Below are positions 51,959 to 61,518 of a stretch of DNA of 64,000 nt, one piece after another. The position numbers and the translations under genes are program-made. The stretch is taken from NCBI GenBank assembly GCA_902575815.1, contig CACGTA010000003.1:31898-95897 (forward strand), in the 5' to 3' direction. Positions within the stretch are counted from its first letter, which is position 1. Each line of letters begins with the position of its first letter. The DNA is from an uncultured Alphaproteobacteria bacterium (GTDB lineage Bacteria > Pseudomonadota > Alphaproteobacteria > HIMB59 > GCA-002718135). The notes under the pieces are model-generated. The model saw nothing but the letters and a program-made list of their open reading frames with translations, was not told the DNA's origin and made no database searches.

Positions 51959-52870
51959 ATGTTTCGTGTAGGATTAACTGAATTTGTACAAACTCCATGG
52001 AGTATAAGAATAAGAGATGCGATGTTTAACGCATTAAATATGAACAAAAATATTAATTGTGAAATAATAGAAAATTATCCTGAACAAAAATATGACATTC
52101 TAATTCTTGTTGGAATTAGAAGTTTATCTAAAAGAAAATTAGATATTAATCGTTTAAGACAAAATGTAAAAATTATTATTGAAATTGGAGATAGTGGTTT
52201 AGATCCTCGTCGAACTAATGAAGATTATTATTTTTATTTCATCCCTACTGATAAACCTCTGTTTAATCACTATATTTATTTACCAAAGTTTATTGATAAC
52301 CATTATTTATATCCTGAGCAATCTGAAAAGATTTCTGTTTTTGTAGATCATTATGGATGTGGTAGTCAAACTGAGCAAGAGAAACAAATTTCAATTAGAG
52401 CTATTTTATATATTTTTAATAATTTAAAAAAATATAGAAATGAAATTGATATTTATTTTCATTCTCCCAAGGGCATCGAGTTAAACCCTGAAACTATTAC
52501 TATCCCTGCTGATAAAAAAAATTACTATAAAAATATAGAATTTGAAGAGATAACAAAGATTTATAGAAAGTGTCACTTTTTTTTTCCAACACATAGGGAA
52601 AGCCAAGGTATGCTTGCGCAAGAAATAGGCGCATGTGGAGGTTTAACAATAATGCAAAAATGGATGTATCCCATTGAAACGCATCACCAATTTGAACACT
52701 TGTTGTATGACTTTGAAAATTTTGTAGATTTTAGAAGACTTTTAGATATCTGCCAAAAAAAAGGTTTTATTCAAAAAAATAGAGATAAAGTAATAAAAAA
52801 TTGTTCAATTTCTCAATTTAATAATGTTTTAAATGATAAAATAGAAATGATTATATCTAAACATTTTTAG
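51959..52870 (+). CDS. Glycosyltransferase-like protein
   Basis: 303 aa; FFPTHRESQGMLAQEIGACGGLTIMQKW resembles GT-B C-terminal region. Confidence 0.5.
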   Translation: MFRVGLTEFVQTPWSIRIRDAMFNALNMNKNINCEIIENYPEQKYDILILVGIRSLSKRKLDINRLRQNVKIIIEIGDSGLDPRRTNEDYYFYFIPTDKPLFNHYIYLPKFIDNHYLYPEQSEKISVFVDHYGCGSQTEQEKQISIRAILYIFNNLKKYRNEIDIYFHSPKGIELNPETITIPADKKNYYKNIEFEEITKIYRKCHFFFPTHRESQGMLAQEIGACGGLTIMQKWMYPIETHHQFEHLLYDFENFVDFRRLLDICQKKGFIQKNRDKVIKNCSISQFNNVLNDKIEMIISKHF

Positions 52871-52899
52871 TTATTTATTTATTTTTGATATTTAGATTA

Positions 52900-52943
52900 G
52901 CGAAAGGTTTCAAATACTCGACTTCTGCCTTGGCAAGGTTGCC
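52900..52943 (-). pseudogene. Degenerate tRNA-Gly(GCC) fragment
   Basis: GCGAAAGGTTTCAAATACTCGACTTCTGCCTTGGCAAGGTTGC aligns without gaps to 53900-53942 of the intact tRNA-Gly; 34 of the first 41 positions match by hand count. The cloverleaf is broken. Confidence 0.8.
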
Positions 52944-53030
52944 GAGTACGAACTTGATCACCACAATCCTAAGTAATCTATAACATATTATACCATCAAC
53001 CGATAAGAATTAAAAAAAATTAATCATAAA

Positions 53031-53792
53031 TTAATCCCGAGGAACCAAAGGGTACATATCAAAATTTTGTTCGTCAAAAAACTTTAAACGATTAGGTATT
53101 GTGTTTAAAACTAATTCGTTATTTTCTTTTAATATTCTATCTGAACGATAGCGCACAGCTATCCATGTCAAAATACTCTCAGCCACATCTTCACTTTCAG
53201 GAAATTTTTTAGCATAATCAGAAATATGTTCTTTGTCTTTACTTTTTGCTTTTTCCCATTTAGCTTTACTTAGTAGTCCACCGAAATCCCAATCTAAAGA
53301 TGTATGACCTGCTTCATGGATAAAAACTTCTTCTAGAATTTCTTTAGAAATATATTCTTTACTTCTATCGGTGTGAATTAATAAATTTTCATTACCACCA
53401 CCATAGCTTTTATTTCCTTTGTGGATCCAGACAGTTTTTACATTGGTAAGTAAAAAATTTGGCAATCTTCCAATCACTTCAGAGTAATAAAACGCTTCCT
53501 TAAATGCGTTATCAACATTTTTAAATTCAGGATTTACTTGTATTTCAATAATTCTTTCCTCGTATACTGCATTAAATAAAAATACCTCTTTGTTTAACCA
53601 TCGACCACCTTTTCTACGATCAAACATTTCACGATAATCTTTCCCAGTATAAATTAGCTCCTTAAATGTTGTTGGATCATTAGAGCTAATTACATCTGGA
53701 AAATACCAAATGGTTCCATCGTATGGTGGCTTAGCTTGGAGATTCATAGAAGAACAAAAAACTAGAATAAGTAAAATTGAGATAAATTTCAT
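53031..53792 (-). CDS. Secreted HExxH-type putative metalloprotease, unknown family
   Basis: 253 aa; signal peptide; EVFIHEAGHTSLDWDFGGLL (HExxH). Confidence 0.6.
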   Translation of the reverse strand: MKFISILLILVFCSSMNLQAKPPYDGTIWYFPDVISSNDPTTFKELIYTGKDYREMFDRRKGGRWLNKEVFLFNAVYEERIIEIQVNPEFKNVDNAFKEAFYYSEVIGRLPNFLLTNVKTVWIHKGNKSYGGGNENLLIHTDRSKEYISKEILEEVFIHEAGHTSLDWDFGGLLSKAKWEKAKSKDKEHISDYAKKFPESEDVAESILTWIAVRYRSDRILKENNELVLNTIPNRLKFFDEQNFDMYPLVPRD

Positions 53793-53891
53793 ATTAATAT
53801 TTTGAAACTCTATTAATTTTTTTAATTCATCAAGAGTATAATATTTAAAATGCCGATATAAGGCCGATTAAGAGTAATTTATCTAGAATTT

Positions 53892-53966
53892 TGGAGCGGG
53901 CGAAGGGATTCGAACCCTCGACTTCAACCTTGGCAAGGTTGCGCTCTACCCCTGAGCTACGCCCGC
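53892..53966 (-). tRNA. tRNA-Gly (anticodon GCC), CCA encoded
   Basis: Minus strand GCGGGCGTAGCTCAGGGGTAGAGCGCAACCTTGCCAAGGTTGAAGTCGAGGGTTCGAATCCCTTCGCCCGCTCCA folds as a cloverleaf. Confidence 0.97.
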
Positions 53967-54020
53967 TTAAATATCACAATTACCACTTTAAGTTTATAAG
54001 TCAATATTTGAGAAAATGAT

Positions 54021-54839
54021 TTATTTAAATCTTCTTCTATAGATAACATCAACCAGTAACATATGAGGAAGAGTTAATGCCGCAAGACCGATGAAAATTA
54101 CTTTTAATATTGACTCATATAACGAAAGATTTTGAACCAAATAGTAAATAATTCCTAAACCACCAACCCAAGAAATGATTGTAAAAACTAATGTTGAGTA
54201 AATAACAAATTTTTTATTTGTTAAATTTAAATAAATATTTTTAATCAAATGTTTTAGATGTTTATAGGTATGGAAAAAACAAAAATATATTGCAAAACTT
54301 AGAAGTGGATCAAGGAAATAAAAAATTATTAAAAGAAATAAAATTTCAATAACTCCTTTTCTTAATTTCTTTTCAAAGATAGATAGGTAAATAAAATATA
54401 TTATTGAGAGTATAGTTAAAAAATAAGGAATAAATAAATATTTTTGAATTAAATAAATTTTATCATTAGTAAGATATTCAAATATCAAGAAAGATTGTTT
54501 TTCATTAAAGAATATAATACCAAATATAATTGTCATTCCATATGTAAAGCTCACAGAATACTTGTATTTATTAATTTTAAAGTTTGTCCAATCACATAAA
54601 CCAAAATGAATAATAGTCATTATTATAAATATAGTCAGTGCAATAATAGAAAAGTTTAACCAAAATAAAATTACAAAGAAAAATAGAATGATGTAATAAA
54701 ATAGAAATTGTACAAATTGAATTGTCTTATTAAATCCTACCAATGCAGCAACTGCACCATCAAATGAGCCATGAGGTAGCCCAATAAAAAAGATCAATAA
54801 AAAGGAAATTATATTTAAAATTGAAAGATCGGCCATCAC
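54021..54839 (-). CDS. blh: Brp/Blh family beta-carotene 15,15'-dioxygenase
   Basis: 272 aa; FFIGLPHGSFDGAVA, FHTYKHLKHL, LPHMLLVDVIYRRR; next to crtYBI. Confidence 0.93.
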   Translation of the reverse strand: MMADLSILNIISFLLIFFIGLPHGSFDGAVAALVGFNKTIQFVQFLFYYIILFFFVILFWLNFSIIALTIFIIMTIIHFGLCDWTNFKINKYKYSVSFTYGMTIIFGIIFFNEKQSFLIFEYLTNDKIYLIQKYLFIPYFLTILSIIYFIYLSIFEKKLRKGVIEILFLLIIFYFLDPLLSFAIYFCFFHTYKHLKHLIKNIYLNLTNKKFVIYSTLVFTIISWVGGLGIIYYLVQNLSLYESILKVIFIGLAALTLPHMLLVDVIYRRRFK

Positions 54840-54840
54840 C

Positions 54841-55923
54841 TTACTTAAATAGTTCTTTTATAAATGGTAGCTTGGGCATACTTTTAATGATCTTGAATTT
54901 AGTTAATAAATTAGAATCACCCATCATAAAACTTTGAAACTCGTTTCCATTAAGATTAGAGGCAAGCTTAATAAAAGACTGCCCATCTTCATTATTATTT
55001 TTCAAAAAGTTAATAAAGATTTTATCCATTTTTCTGTCTAAAAATTTATGAATATTTACAGAATTTTTCTTAGAATTTTTTAATAATTGAATTTGTTTTA
55101 TTAGAAATGAAAAAGCATATCCAGTTGAAGGTTTACAAGCACCTCCTCTAATTCCAATATTGAAAATATTAGGATTAACTGAATTTTTTTCCTCTGAAAA
55201 AAACATTGGTATTAAACCTTTTTCAAAGCTTTTTTCTTTAAATATATTTATATTTTTTAACTCCAAATATTCATTTATTTTCTCTCTATACCATGAATCT
55301 TTGAAAACCTTAGTTGAAAATACTGTAGATTCAATAAGTGCAGTATTGTGACTAAAAGGTAAAATATACATAAAATGCAAAAGGTTTTTTTCTTTAGTAA
55401 AATGCATTAAGGTTAATTTATTTTTGTTGAAAGTATTATCTGCTGCAATAATGTTAATTCCATAAAAATGTTGCAACAACTCACCTTTTTTTTTCTTTGT
55501 TGACCTTGAATCATATATTTTTTCTGCGTAATATTCATTGTTGTCTGATGTAATTATTTTAAAGTAATTTTTTTCAGAGAAATATTGAAGGACTTTATTA
55601 TTTTTTATTTCTAATTTGTTTTTTGTTTCTAAACAGTAATTCCTCCATTTTTTAAAACTAATTACACAATATGGTTTATCTCTACTAGTATGTATAATTT
55701 TAGTGTTCTTGTTACCAATGGTCCAATTAAACCATTTTTTTTCAATAATATGTTCAAATGGTTTCATCCAGTCAGTTAACCAGAAACCAAAAAAATTATC
55801 TCTGTTTTGTATATCCTCATTTTCAAATGCGATTATTTCTTCAACACTATCTCCGTAAAGAATTTTATTAACAGCTAAACCACTAGGACCTAAACCAATT
55901 ATAGCGGCTTTATAAATTTTCAT
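54841..55923 (-). CDS. crtY: Lycopene beta-cyclase
   Basis: 360 aa; AAIIGLGPSGLA, FFGFWLTDW, LLQHFYG, RGGACKPSTGYAF. Confidence 0.93.
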   Translation of the reverse strand: MKIYKAAIIGLGPSGLAVNKILYGDSVEEIIAFENEDIQNRDNFFGFWLTDWMKPFEHIIEKKWFNWTIGNKNTKIIHTSRDKPYCVISFKKWRNYCLETKNKLEIKNNKVLQYFSEKNYFKIITSDNNEYYAEKIYDSRSTKKKKGELLQHFYGINIIAADNTFNKNKLTLMHFTKEKNLLHFMYILPFSHNTALIESTVFSTKVFKDSWYREKINEYLELKNINIFKEKSFEKGLIPMFFSEEKNSVNPNIFNIGIRGGACKPSTGYAFSFLIKQIQLLKNSKKNSVNIHKFLDRKMDKIFINFLKNNNEDGQSFIKLASNLNGNEFQSFMMGDSNLLTKFKIIKSMPKLPFIKELFK

Positions 55924-56791
55924 TTGGTAAACTGTCTCTTATTTTTTGATATTGATGATTCATAAACGGAATAAATATAAAAATAAAAACTGACTTAAGT
56001 GTAATAAGAGTTTTTTCAAATGAATTTAAATATACTCTTTTTCTAATATATTTTTTTTTATTAGATTTTATCTTAATACCAATACCTCTATAAACATTAG
56101 CTGCAATAAATATTCCTAATCTGGTAGAGAGAGGGATATATTTCAAACCTGCAAAACCATTTTTATAAAACTTTTCTGATAAGCTTATTACTTTATGAAT
56201 TGCGTCTGAAATTATTTCATCTTTTTCTAGACTTAATTCATGAAGATTGTTTAAATTCTTAAGAGATATATTAGGTATCCAATTTGCAGGCAAATATACT
56301 CTTTCCATTTTTGAATCTTCATAAACATCACGTGCTATATTTGTTAATTGCATACCGATACCTAAATCGATCGCAGATGGCTCAGCCTTGATATTTTTTA
56401 CTCCAATAATTTTTGACATCATTAATCCAACAGTGCCAGCAACATGGTACGAGTATTTAATAAGTTCTTTCTCATTTTTAATTCTAGGTTTTTTCTGATC
56501 CAAAATTAATCCCTCAATTAAATCTATAAAAATTACATTATTAATTTTATTTTTTTGTAAAAAAATATTTACTTTATTTTTTTTATTATTCTTAATTTCT
56601 TCAATTGAGTTTTTAAGGTAGATAGTTTGATCTTTATTATATTTATCAGCAATATCATCAAAATATCTACAAATTGAATAAAGAATGCCTGCATTTGTTT
56701 TGTACCTTTTTGGTAAAAAAAAACTTGCCCAATAAAAACTTTTGCCTTCTCTTTTAAGATCGATAGATGAATTAAGCTCCAAATCAATCAT
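55910..56791 (-). CDS. crtB: Phytoene synthase
   Basis: 293 aa; YSICRYFDDIAD, GIGMQLTNIARDVYED, RVYLP. Confidence 0.94.
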   Translation of the reverse strand: MIDLELNSSIDLKREGKSFYWASFFLPKRYKTNAGILYSICRYFDDIADKYNKDQTIYLKNSIEEIKNNKKNKVNIFLQKNKINNVIFIDLIEGLILDQKKPRIKNEKELIKYSYHVAGTVGLMMSKIIGVKNIKAEPSAIDLGIGMQLTNIARDVYEDSKMERVYLPANWIPNISLKNLNNLHELSLEKDEIISDAIHKVISLSEKFYKNGFAGLKYIPLSTRLGIFIAANVYRGIGIKIKSNKKKYIRKRVYLNSFEKTLITLKSVFIFIFIPFMNHQYQKIRDSLPNENL

Positions 56792-56793
56792 TG

Positions 56794-58269
56794 TTATTTT
56801 AATTCAGATCTAATTATATTTTCAACAACTTTAGCTGAAGAAAGAACTCCTGGTATACCTGCTCCTGGATGGGATCCTGCAGCAGAAAAATATAGATTTT
56901 TAATTTTTTTATCTTTGTTATGATATCTAAACCAAGCTGATTGTGTAAAGATGGGCGCTATAGAAAAACCTGCTCCATGCATAGAATTGTAATCATTTTT
57001 AAAATCTTTGGGATTCATCCAAAAAACATCAGTGATATTTTTTTCTAAATCTGGCATGATTGTTTGTGAAAGTTCTTTAACTATTTTATTTTTAAGTTTC
57101 TCTGATTCAATATCCCAATCTAGATTACCTTGTAAATTTGGCACTGGGCACAAAACATAAAAGCTATCACAGCCTTCTGGAGCAAATGACTTATCTGTTG
57201 CTGTAGGTCTATGAATATACAAAGAAAAATCTTCAGATAAAATTTTATTTTTAAATATATCATGAAGTAAAGACTTAAATCTTTCTGTCATCCAAATAGT
57301 ATGGTGTGCAACTTCATGATATTGTTTTGTCGTTCCAAAAAAAAGCACAAAAAGACCCATAGAATACAGTAAGTTTTTTTCTCCCAACACAGGTCTGTTT
57401 AAATTTTCATTTTTTAAAAGTTTGGAATAAACCATTGGTGGGTCAGCATTACAAACAACCAAATCTATATCAGTAATTTCTTCTTTGGTTGTTATTATTT
57501 TAGTTATCTTATTATTTTCAACAATAAATTTTTTTGCCTCTGTATTTGTTTTAATTTTAATACCACACTCAATCATTAATTTTTTTAATTCATAGACAAT
57601 TTTACCTGTTCCACCCATGCAAAAAAACACTCCCCATTTTCTCTCTAAATAATGAATTAAAGCATAAATCGATGTTGTTGTATGTGGATCACCGCCAACT
57701 AAAAGAGGATGAATTGAAAATGCTTTTCTAAGATAGGGGTTTTTTAGATAGTTGTTTACAAGTTGAGATACTGTGAAATAACTTTTTAAAACAATTAGAT
57801 TAGGAATAACACCTAACATTTTAAAAAAAGAAGTGAAGGGTTTGTCAGCTAGTTTTGTAAAACCCACATCAAATATTTTTTTTGATTGATTTAAAAGTTT
57901 ATAATATCCTTTTATGTCCCTCTTATCAAATTTACTTATCTCACTGTTTGTTTTTTCAACAGTAGAACAATAATCAAAAGTCTTACCATCGTGAAAATAA
58001 TATCTATACCAGGGTTCAAGAGGAACAAAATTTAAATAATGTTCTCTTTTTTTCCCAAATAAACTAAATAATTCATCAAAAAGAAATGGCGCTGTTATCA
58101 CCGTTGGTCCTGCATCATGTTTAAAACCATTCACTTCAAAAACTCTTGCTCTTCCTCCAAGCTCGTCTAGTTTTTCAATGATTGTTGTGTCGTACCCAAG
58201 TTTTTTTAATCTTAGGCTGATAGCCAATCCTCCAAAACCGCTTCCTATAACTACTGCTTTTTTTCCCAT
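56794..58269 (-). CDS. crtI: Phytoene desaturase
   Basis: 491 aa; AVVIGSGFGGLAISLRL, DAGPTVITAPFLFDELF, SAAGSHPGAGIPGVLSSAK. Confidence 0.96.
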   Translation of the reverse strand: MGKKAVVIGSGFGGLAISLRLKKLGYDTTIIEKLDELGGRARVFEVNGFKHDAGPTVITAPFLFDELFSLFGKKREHYLNFVPLEPWYRYYFHDGKTFDYCSTVEKTNSEISKFDKRDIKGYYKLLNQSKKIFDVGFTKLADKPFTSFFKMLGVIPNLIVLKSYFTVSQLVNNYLKNPYLRKAFSIHPLLVGGDPHTTTSIYALIHYLERKWGVFFCMGGTGKIVYELKKLMIECGIKIKTNTEAKKFIVENNKITKIITTKEEITDIDLVVCNADPPMVYSKLLKNENLNRPVLGEKNLLYSMGLFVLFFGTTKQYHEVAHHTIWMTERFKSLLHDIFKNKILSEDFSLYIHRPTATDKSFAPEGCDSFYVLCPVPNLQGNLDWDIESEKLKNKIVKELSQTIMPDLEKNITDVFWMNPKDFKNDYNSMHGAGFSIAPIFTQSAWFRYHNKDKKIKNLYFSAAGSHPGAGIPGVLSSAKVVENIIRSELK

Positions 58270-58326
58270 TGTTAATTTTGTAATTGTATTTAAATACCTT
58301 ATTTCTTAATAAATATAATATTATTT

Positions 58327-58839
58327 ATGCTTACAAAGACAGATTTATTTGAATTACTTAGTGTAAAAAATAAAGATTTTCAAATACATGATCATGATCC
58401 TTTATTTACAGTTGAAGATTCTGAAAATCTAAGAGGTGAAATTAGAGGGGCACATACAAAAAATTTATTTTTAAAAAATAAAAAAAACAATTTTTTTCTT
58501 TTTAGTTGTGATGAAAATGCAAAGGTTGATTTAAAACAATTTTCTAAATCCATCGATGCTAAGAATTTATCATTTGCTAACGCTGAATATTTAGAGAAAT
58601 TTTTGGGTATAAAGCCAGGGTCAGTATCGCCATTTGCTCTTCTTAACGACAAAGATAATGTTGTTAAATTTTACTTAGATGAGAAACTTTTTAACAGTGA
58701 ATTAATTAACTTCCACCCCCTAATTAATACAACAACTATAAGTATAAAGACTTCAGAGTTTATAAACTTCCTTCTTGAAAATAATAAAAAAATTCATATT
58801 TTTTCTCTAAATAGTTATAGTATAGTCAAATCTTTATGA
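58327..58839 (+). CDS. YbaK/ProX-type prolyl-tRNA editing domain protein
   Basis: 170 aa; GAHTKNLFLKNKKNNFFLFS, LGIKPGSVSPFAL. Confidence 0.92.
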   Translation: MLTKTDLFELLSVKNKDFQIHDHDPLFTVEDSENLRGEIRGAHTKNLFLKNKKNNFFLFSCDENAKVDLKQFSKSIDAKNLSFANAEYLEKFLGIKPGSVSPFALLNDKDNVVKFYLDEKLFNSELINFHPLINTTTISIKTSEFINFLLENNKKIHIFSLNSYSIVKSL

Positions 58840-59702
58840 GTGAAAATTCAAATATAATCGATGTTACTGAAGCAGAGTTTAATGATCAGGTTATTGAGGC
58901 AAGTGAAAATAAATTAATTGTTGTTGATTTTTGGGCTCCTTGGTGCGGTCCTTGTAAACAATTAACACCAATTTTAGAAAAAATAATATCAAAATCAGGA
59001 GATAAAATCACCTTAGTAAAAATTAATATTGATGAAAATCAACAAATTGCTGCGCAATTAAGAATTCAATCAATTCCAACAGTCTACGCTTTCAAAGATA
59101 AGCAAATTATTAATGCATTTCAGGGCGTTATTCCTGAGAGTCAGATTATTGAATTTATTGAAAAATGCTTAGGATCTAAAATTAATGAAGACTTCACTGA
59201 ATTTTATAATGAAATAGAAAGCGCCATGGCTCAAAATAAGTTTGAAGAAACTAAGGACACTCTTTTAGAATTTATTTCTAAAAACTCAGATGAAATTAAA
59301 GGTATTTGTTTTTATTTAGAATGTTTGATCGAGCTTAAACAATTTGAAGAAGTTGAGACATTCATTAGCTCATTAGAAAAAGATATGCAAGAAAAGGAAG
59401 AGATTAAACAGGTTTTAAAAAAAATGGAAATTGTAAAAAATAATTCATTCGGACCAAATATTAATGATTTACTTAGTAAGCTTGAGAATGAACCAAACAA
59501 TATCGATTTAATTTTAGAAATATCAGATAAATATTTTTCAATTAAAGAATATGAAAATGGAATGGATTTACTTCTAAAAAATTATCCAAAAAATAAGGAT
59601 ATTATAAAAAATAAGATGGTAGAATTTTTTGCTGTACTTGGAAATACTGATCAGGTTACCATACAATATAGGAAAAAACTTTCACAATTAATGTTTTCAT
59701 AA
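58836..59702 (+). CDS. Thioredoxin with TPR extension (YbbN/CnoX-like)
   Basis: 288 aa; VVDFWAPWCGPCKQLTP plus C-terminal helical repeat region. Confidence 0.92.
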   Translation: MSENSNIIDVTEAEFNDQVIEASENKLIVVDFWAPWCGPCKQLTPILEKIISKSGDKITLVKINIDENQQIAAQLRIQSIPTVYAFKDKQIINAFQGVIPESQIIEFIEKCLGSKINEDFTEFYNEIESAMAQNKFEETKDTLLEFISKNSDEIKGICFYLECLIELKQFEEVETFISSLEKDMQEKEEIKQVLKKMEIVKNNSFGPNINDLLSKLENEPNNIDLILEISDKYFSIKEYENGMDLLLKNYPKNKDIIKNKMVEFFAVLGNTDQVTIQYRKKLSQLMFS

Positions 59703-59703
59703 A

Positions 59704-60297
59704 ATGGAAATCCCTATTTTTCCTTTAAATGGAGCCGTCCTTTTTCCAGGAACAAGCTTGCCTCTGAATATATTTGAAAAAAGATATATTGATATGGTTG
59801 ACTATGCTCTTTCAAAAGAAAGATGTATAGGTATGATACAATCTGATGAAAATGATAAGCTCTATAATATTGGTTGTATTGGGAAAATTCATAATTTTAG
59901 TGAAACAATAGACGGACGATATTTAATTAGTCTACAAGGTACTAATTGTTTTAAAGTTAAGAGAGAGTTAGAAAAAAAATATAAGTTTAGGTTGGTTGAA
60001 GCTGAAATGTTGGTTTTTGAGGAAGATAAAAACATTATAAATGAAAAACAAAAAAATAATCTTTTAGATAAGTATAGCCAATATATTAAAGTCAAAAAAA
60101 TAAACTTAAACTTAGAAGAAATTCAAAATATAGATTTTAATCAAATTATAAAGTTTATAGCAATGATATCTCCTTTTAGTGACATTGAAAAACAAGTTCT
60201 TTTGGAAACAAAAAGTTTAAGTGATTTTTATAAAAAACTTCACTCAATTTTAGAGCTTGAGATCGTTGAAGATAATAATAATAAAACTATTAATTAA
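59704..60297 (+). CDS. LON N-terminal substrate-binding domain protein
   Basis: 197 aa; IPIFPLNGAVLFPGTSLPLNIFEKRYIDMVD. Confidence 0.92.
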   Translation: MEIPIFPLNGAVLFPGTSLPLNIFEKRYIDMVDYALSKERCIGMIQSDENDKLYNIGCIGKIHNFSETIDGRYLISLQGTNCFKVKRELEKKYKFRLVEAEMLVFEEDKNIINEKQKNNLLDKYSQYIKVKKINLNLEEIQNIDFNQIIKFIAMISPFSDIEKQVLLETKSLSDFYKKLHSILELEIVEDNNNKTIN

Positions 60298-61471
60298 TAC
60301 CCATAGCAAAATCACTTATCTGATTTTTTAATTTTTTACTTTTCTCTATTAAATTTATAGCTGAAAATCTTGCATGATTAAAAACTGTATTGTCTAATTT
60401 AAATACACTATCAACTTTATCAGTGATTTGATACAGCCTGTAAGCTTTGTAGAAATTATCTTTCTCAAATTCTTTACAAAATATTTTATCTCCCAATTCC
60501 AAGCCCATAGAGTTATATTTTTTTACAAGATTATATACACTTTCTACATCTTGCATGCCTAGATTCCATCCTTGTCCTGCAATTGGATGAAATGAGTGGG
60601 CTGAATCACCTAAATAAACAATTCTATTCTCAAAAAATTTAGAGTTTAAATGAGCTTTTAAAGGAAAGGTTTGTTTGGTGATTATTTTTTTTATCTGACC
60701 CACACTTCCCTGTGTCTTTTCGTTAAGAATAGAAATAATTTTATTATCATCTAAGGAAAGTAAAGAGTTTATAAATTTATTAGTGTTTGTCCAAACTATG
60801 GAGCTTTGAAACTGATTTTTATTTTTTTGCATTGGTAAGATTGCAAGTGGTCCATTTTTAAAGAAAAACTCGTAAGCAGTGTTATTATGATTTTTTGAGT
60901 GATAAAAATTTATTACAATTGCTTTTTTTTTATAATCTTTTCTATAAATTGGTGTTTTAAAAATTTTTCTTATAGAGCTGTTTTTCCCATCACATGCAAA
61001 TAGAATATTTGTATTAACATAGAAATTATTTTGCCTAGTTATAATCCTGTCGCTTTGATAAAAAATATCTTTAACAGAAACATTGTTGAAAATTTCTACA
61101 TTTTTTTGTTTTTGTAATTTTCTATATAAGCAACCAAGTATAAATTCGTTTTTAACAATGTATCCCAAGTTTGACTTTCTCCTTTGGTTGTCAAAATAAA
61201 TTTTGTTTGACTGACTTCTATCTATTATTTGAATTTTTTTTATTGGTTCAGCATAATTATGAATTTCATTCCAAATATTAATTTCTTCTAGGAATCTTTT
61301 TGTTCCCTCAGATATTGCAGTGGTTCTTTTATCTAAAATTTTCCTGTGATCAAACTTAGCTTTACTCTCCAAAACAACCACATTGTTACCAAGCTTAGAA
61401 AGCGCATAGGCTGTTGCCACCCCTATTAAACCACCTCCTATAATATTAATATTTGATTGAATTTCTTTCAT
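60290..61471 (-). CDS. UbiH-family FAD-dependent hydroxylase
   Basis: 393 aa; NIIGGGLIGVATAYAL, KRTTAIS, YLGDSAHSFHPIAGQGWNLGMQD. Confidence 0.92.
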   Translation of the reverse strand: MKEIQSNINIIGGGLIGVATAYALSKLGNNVVVLESKAKFDHRKILDKRTTAISEGTKRFLEEINIWNEIHNYAEPIKKIQIIDRSQSNKIYFDNQRRKSNLGYIVKNEFILGCLYRKLQKQKNVEIFNNVSVKDIFYQSDRIITRQNNFYVNTNILFACDGKNSSIRKIFKTPIYRKDYKKKAIVINFYHSKNHNNTAYEFFFKNGPLAILPMQKNKNQFQSSIVWTNTNKFINSLLSLDDNKIISILNEKTQGSVGQIKKIITKQTFPLKAHLNSKFFENRIVYLGDSAHSFHPIAGQGWNLGMQDVESVYNLVKKYNSMGLELGDKIFCKEFEKDNFYKAYRLYQITDKVDSVFKLDNTVFNHARFSAINLIEKSKKLKNQISDFAMGIN

Positions 61472-61518
61472 AATTTTCTTCGAATTACCATAATCTAAAT
61501 GTATTACAATCTAACTAT

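Noticed and set aside
52900-52965. A second functional tRNA at the remnant
   Set aside because: Anticodon stem and T-arm pairings are broken and acceptor-stem complementarity is lost, so it is called a pseudogene.
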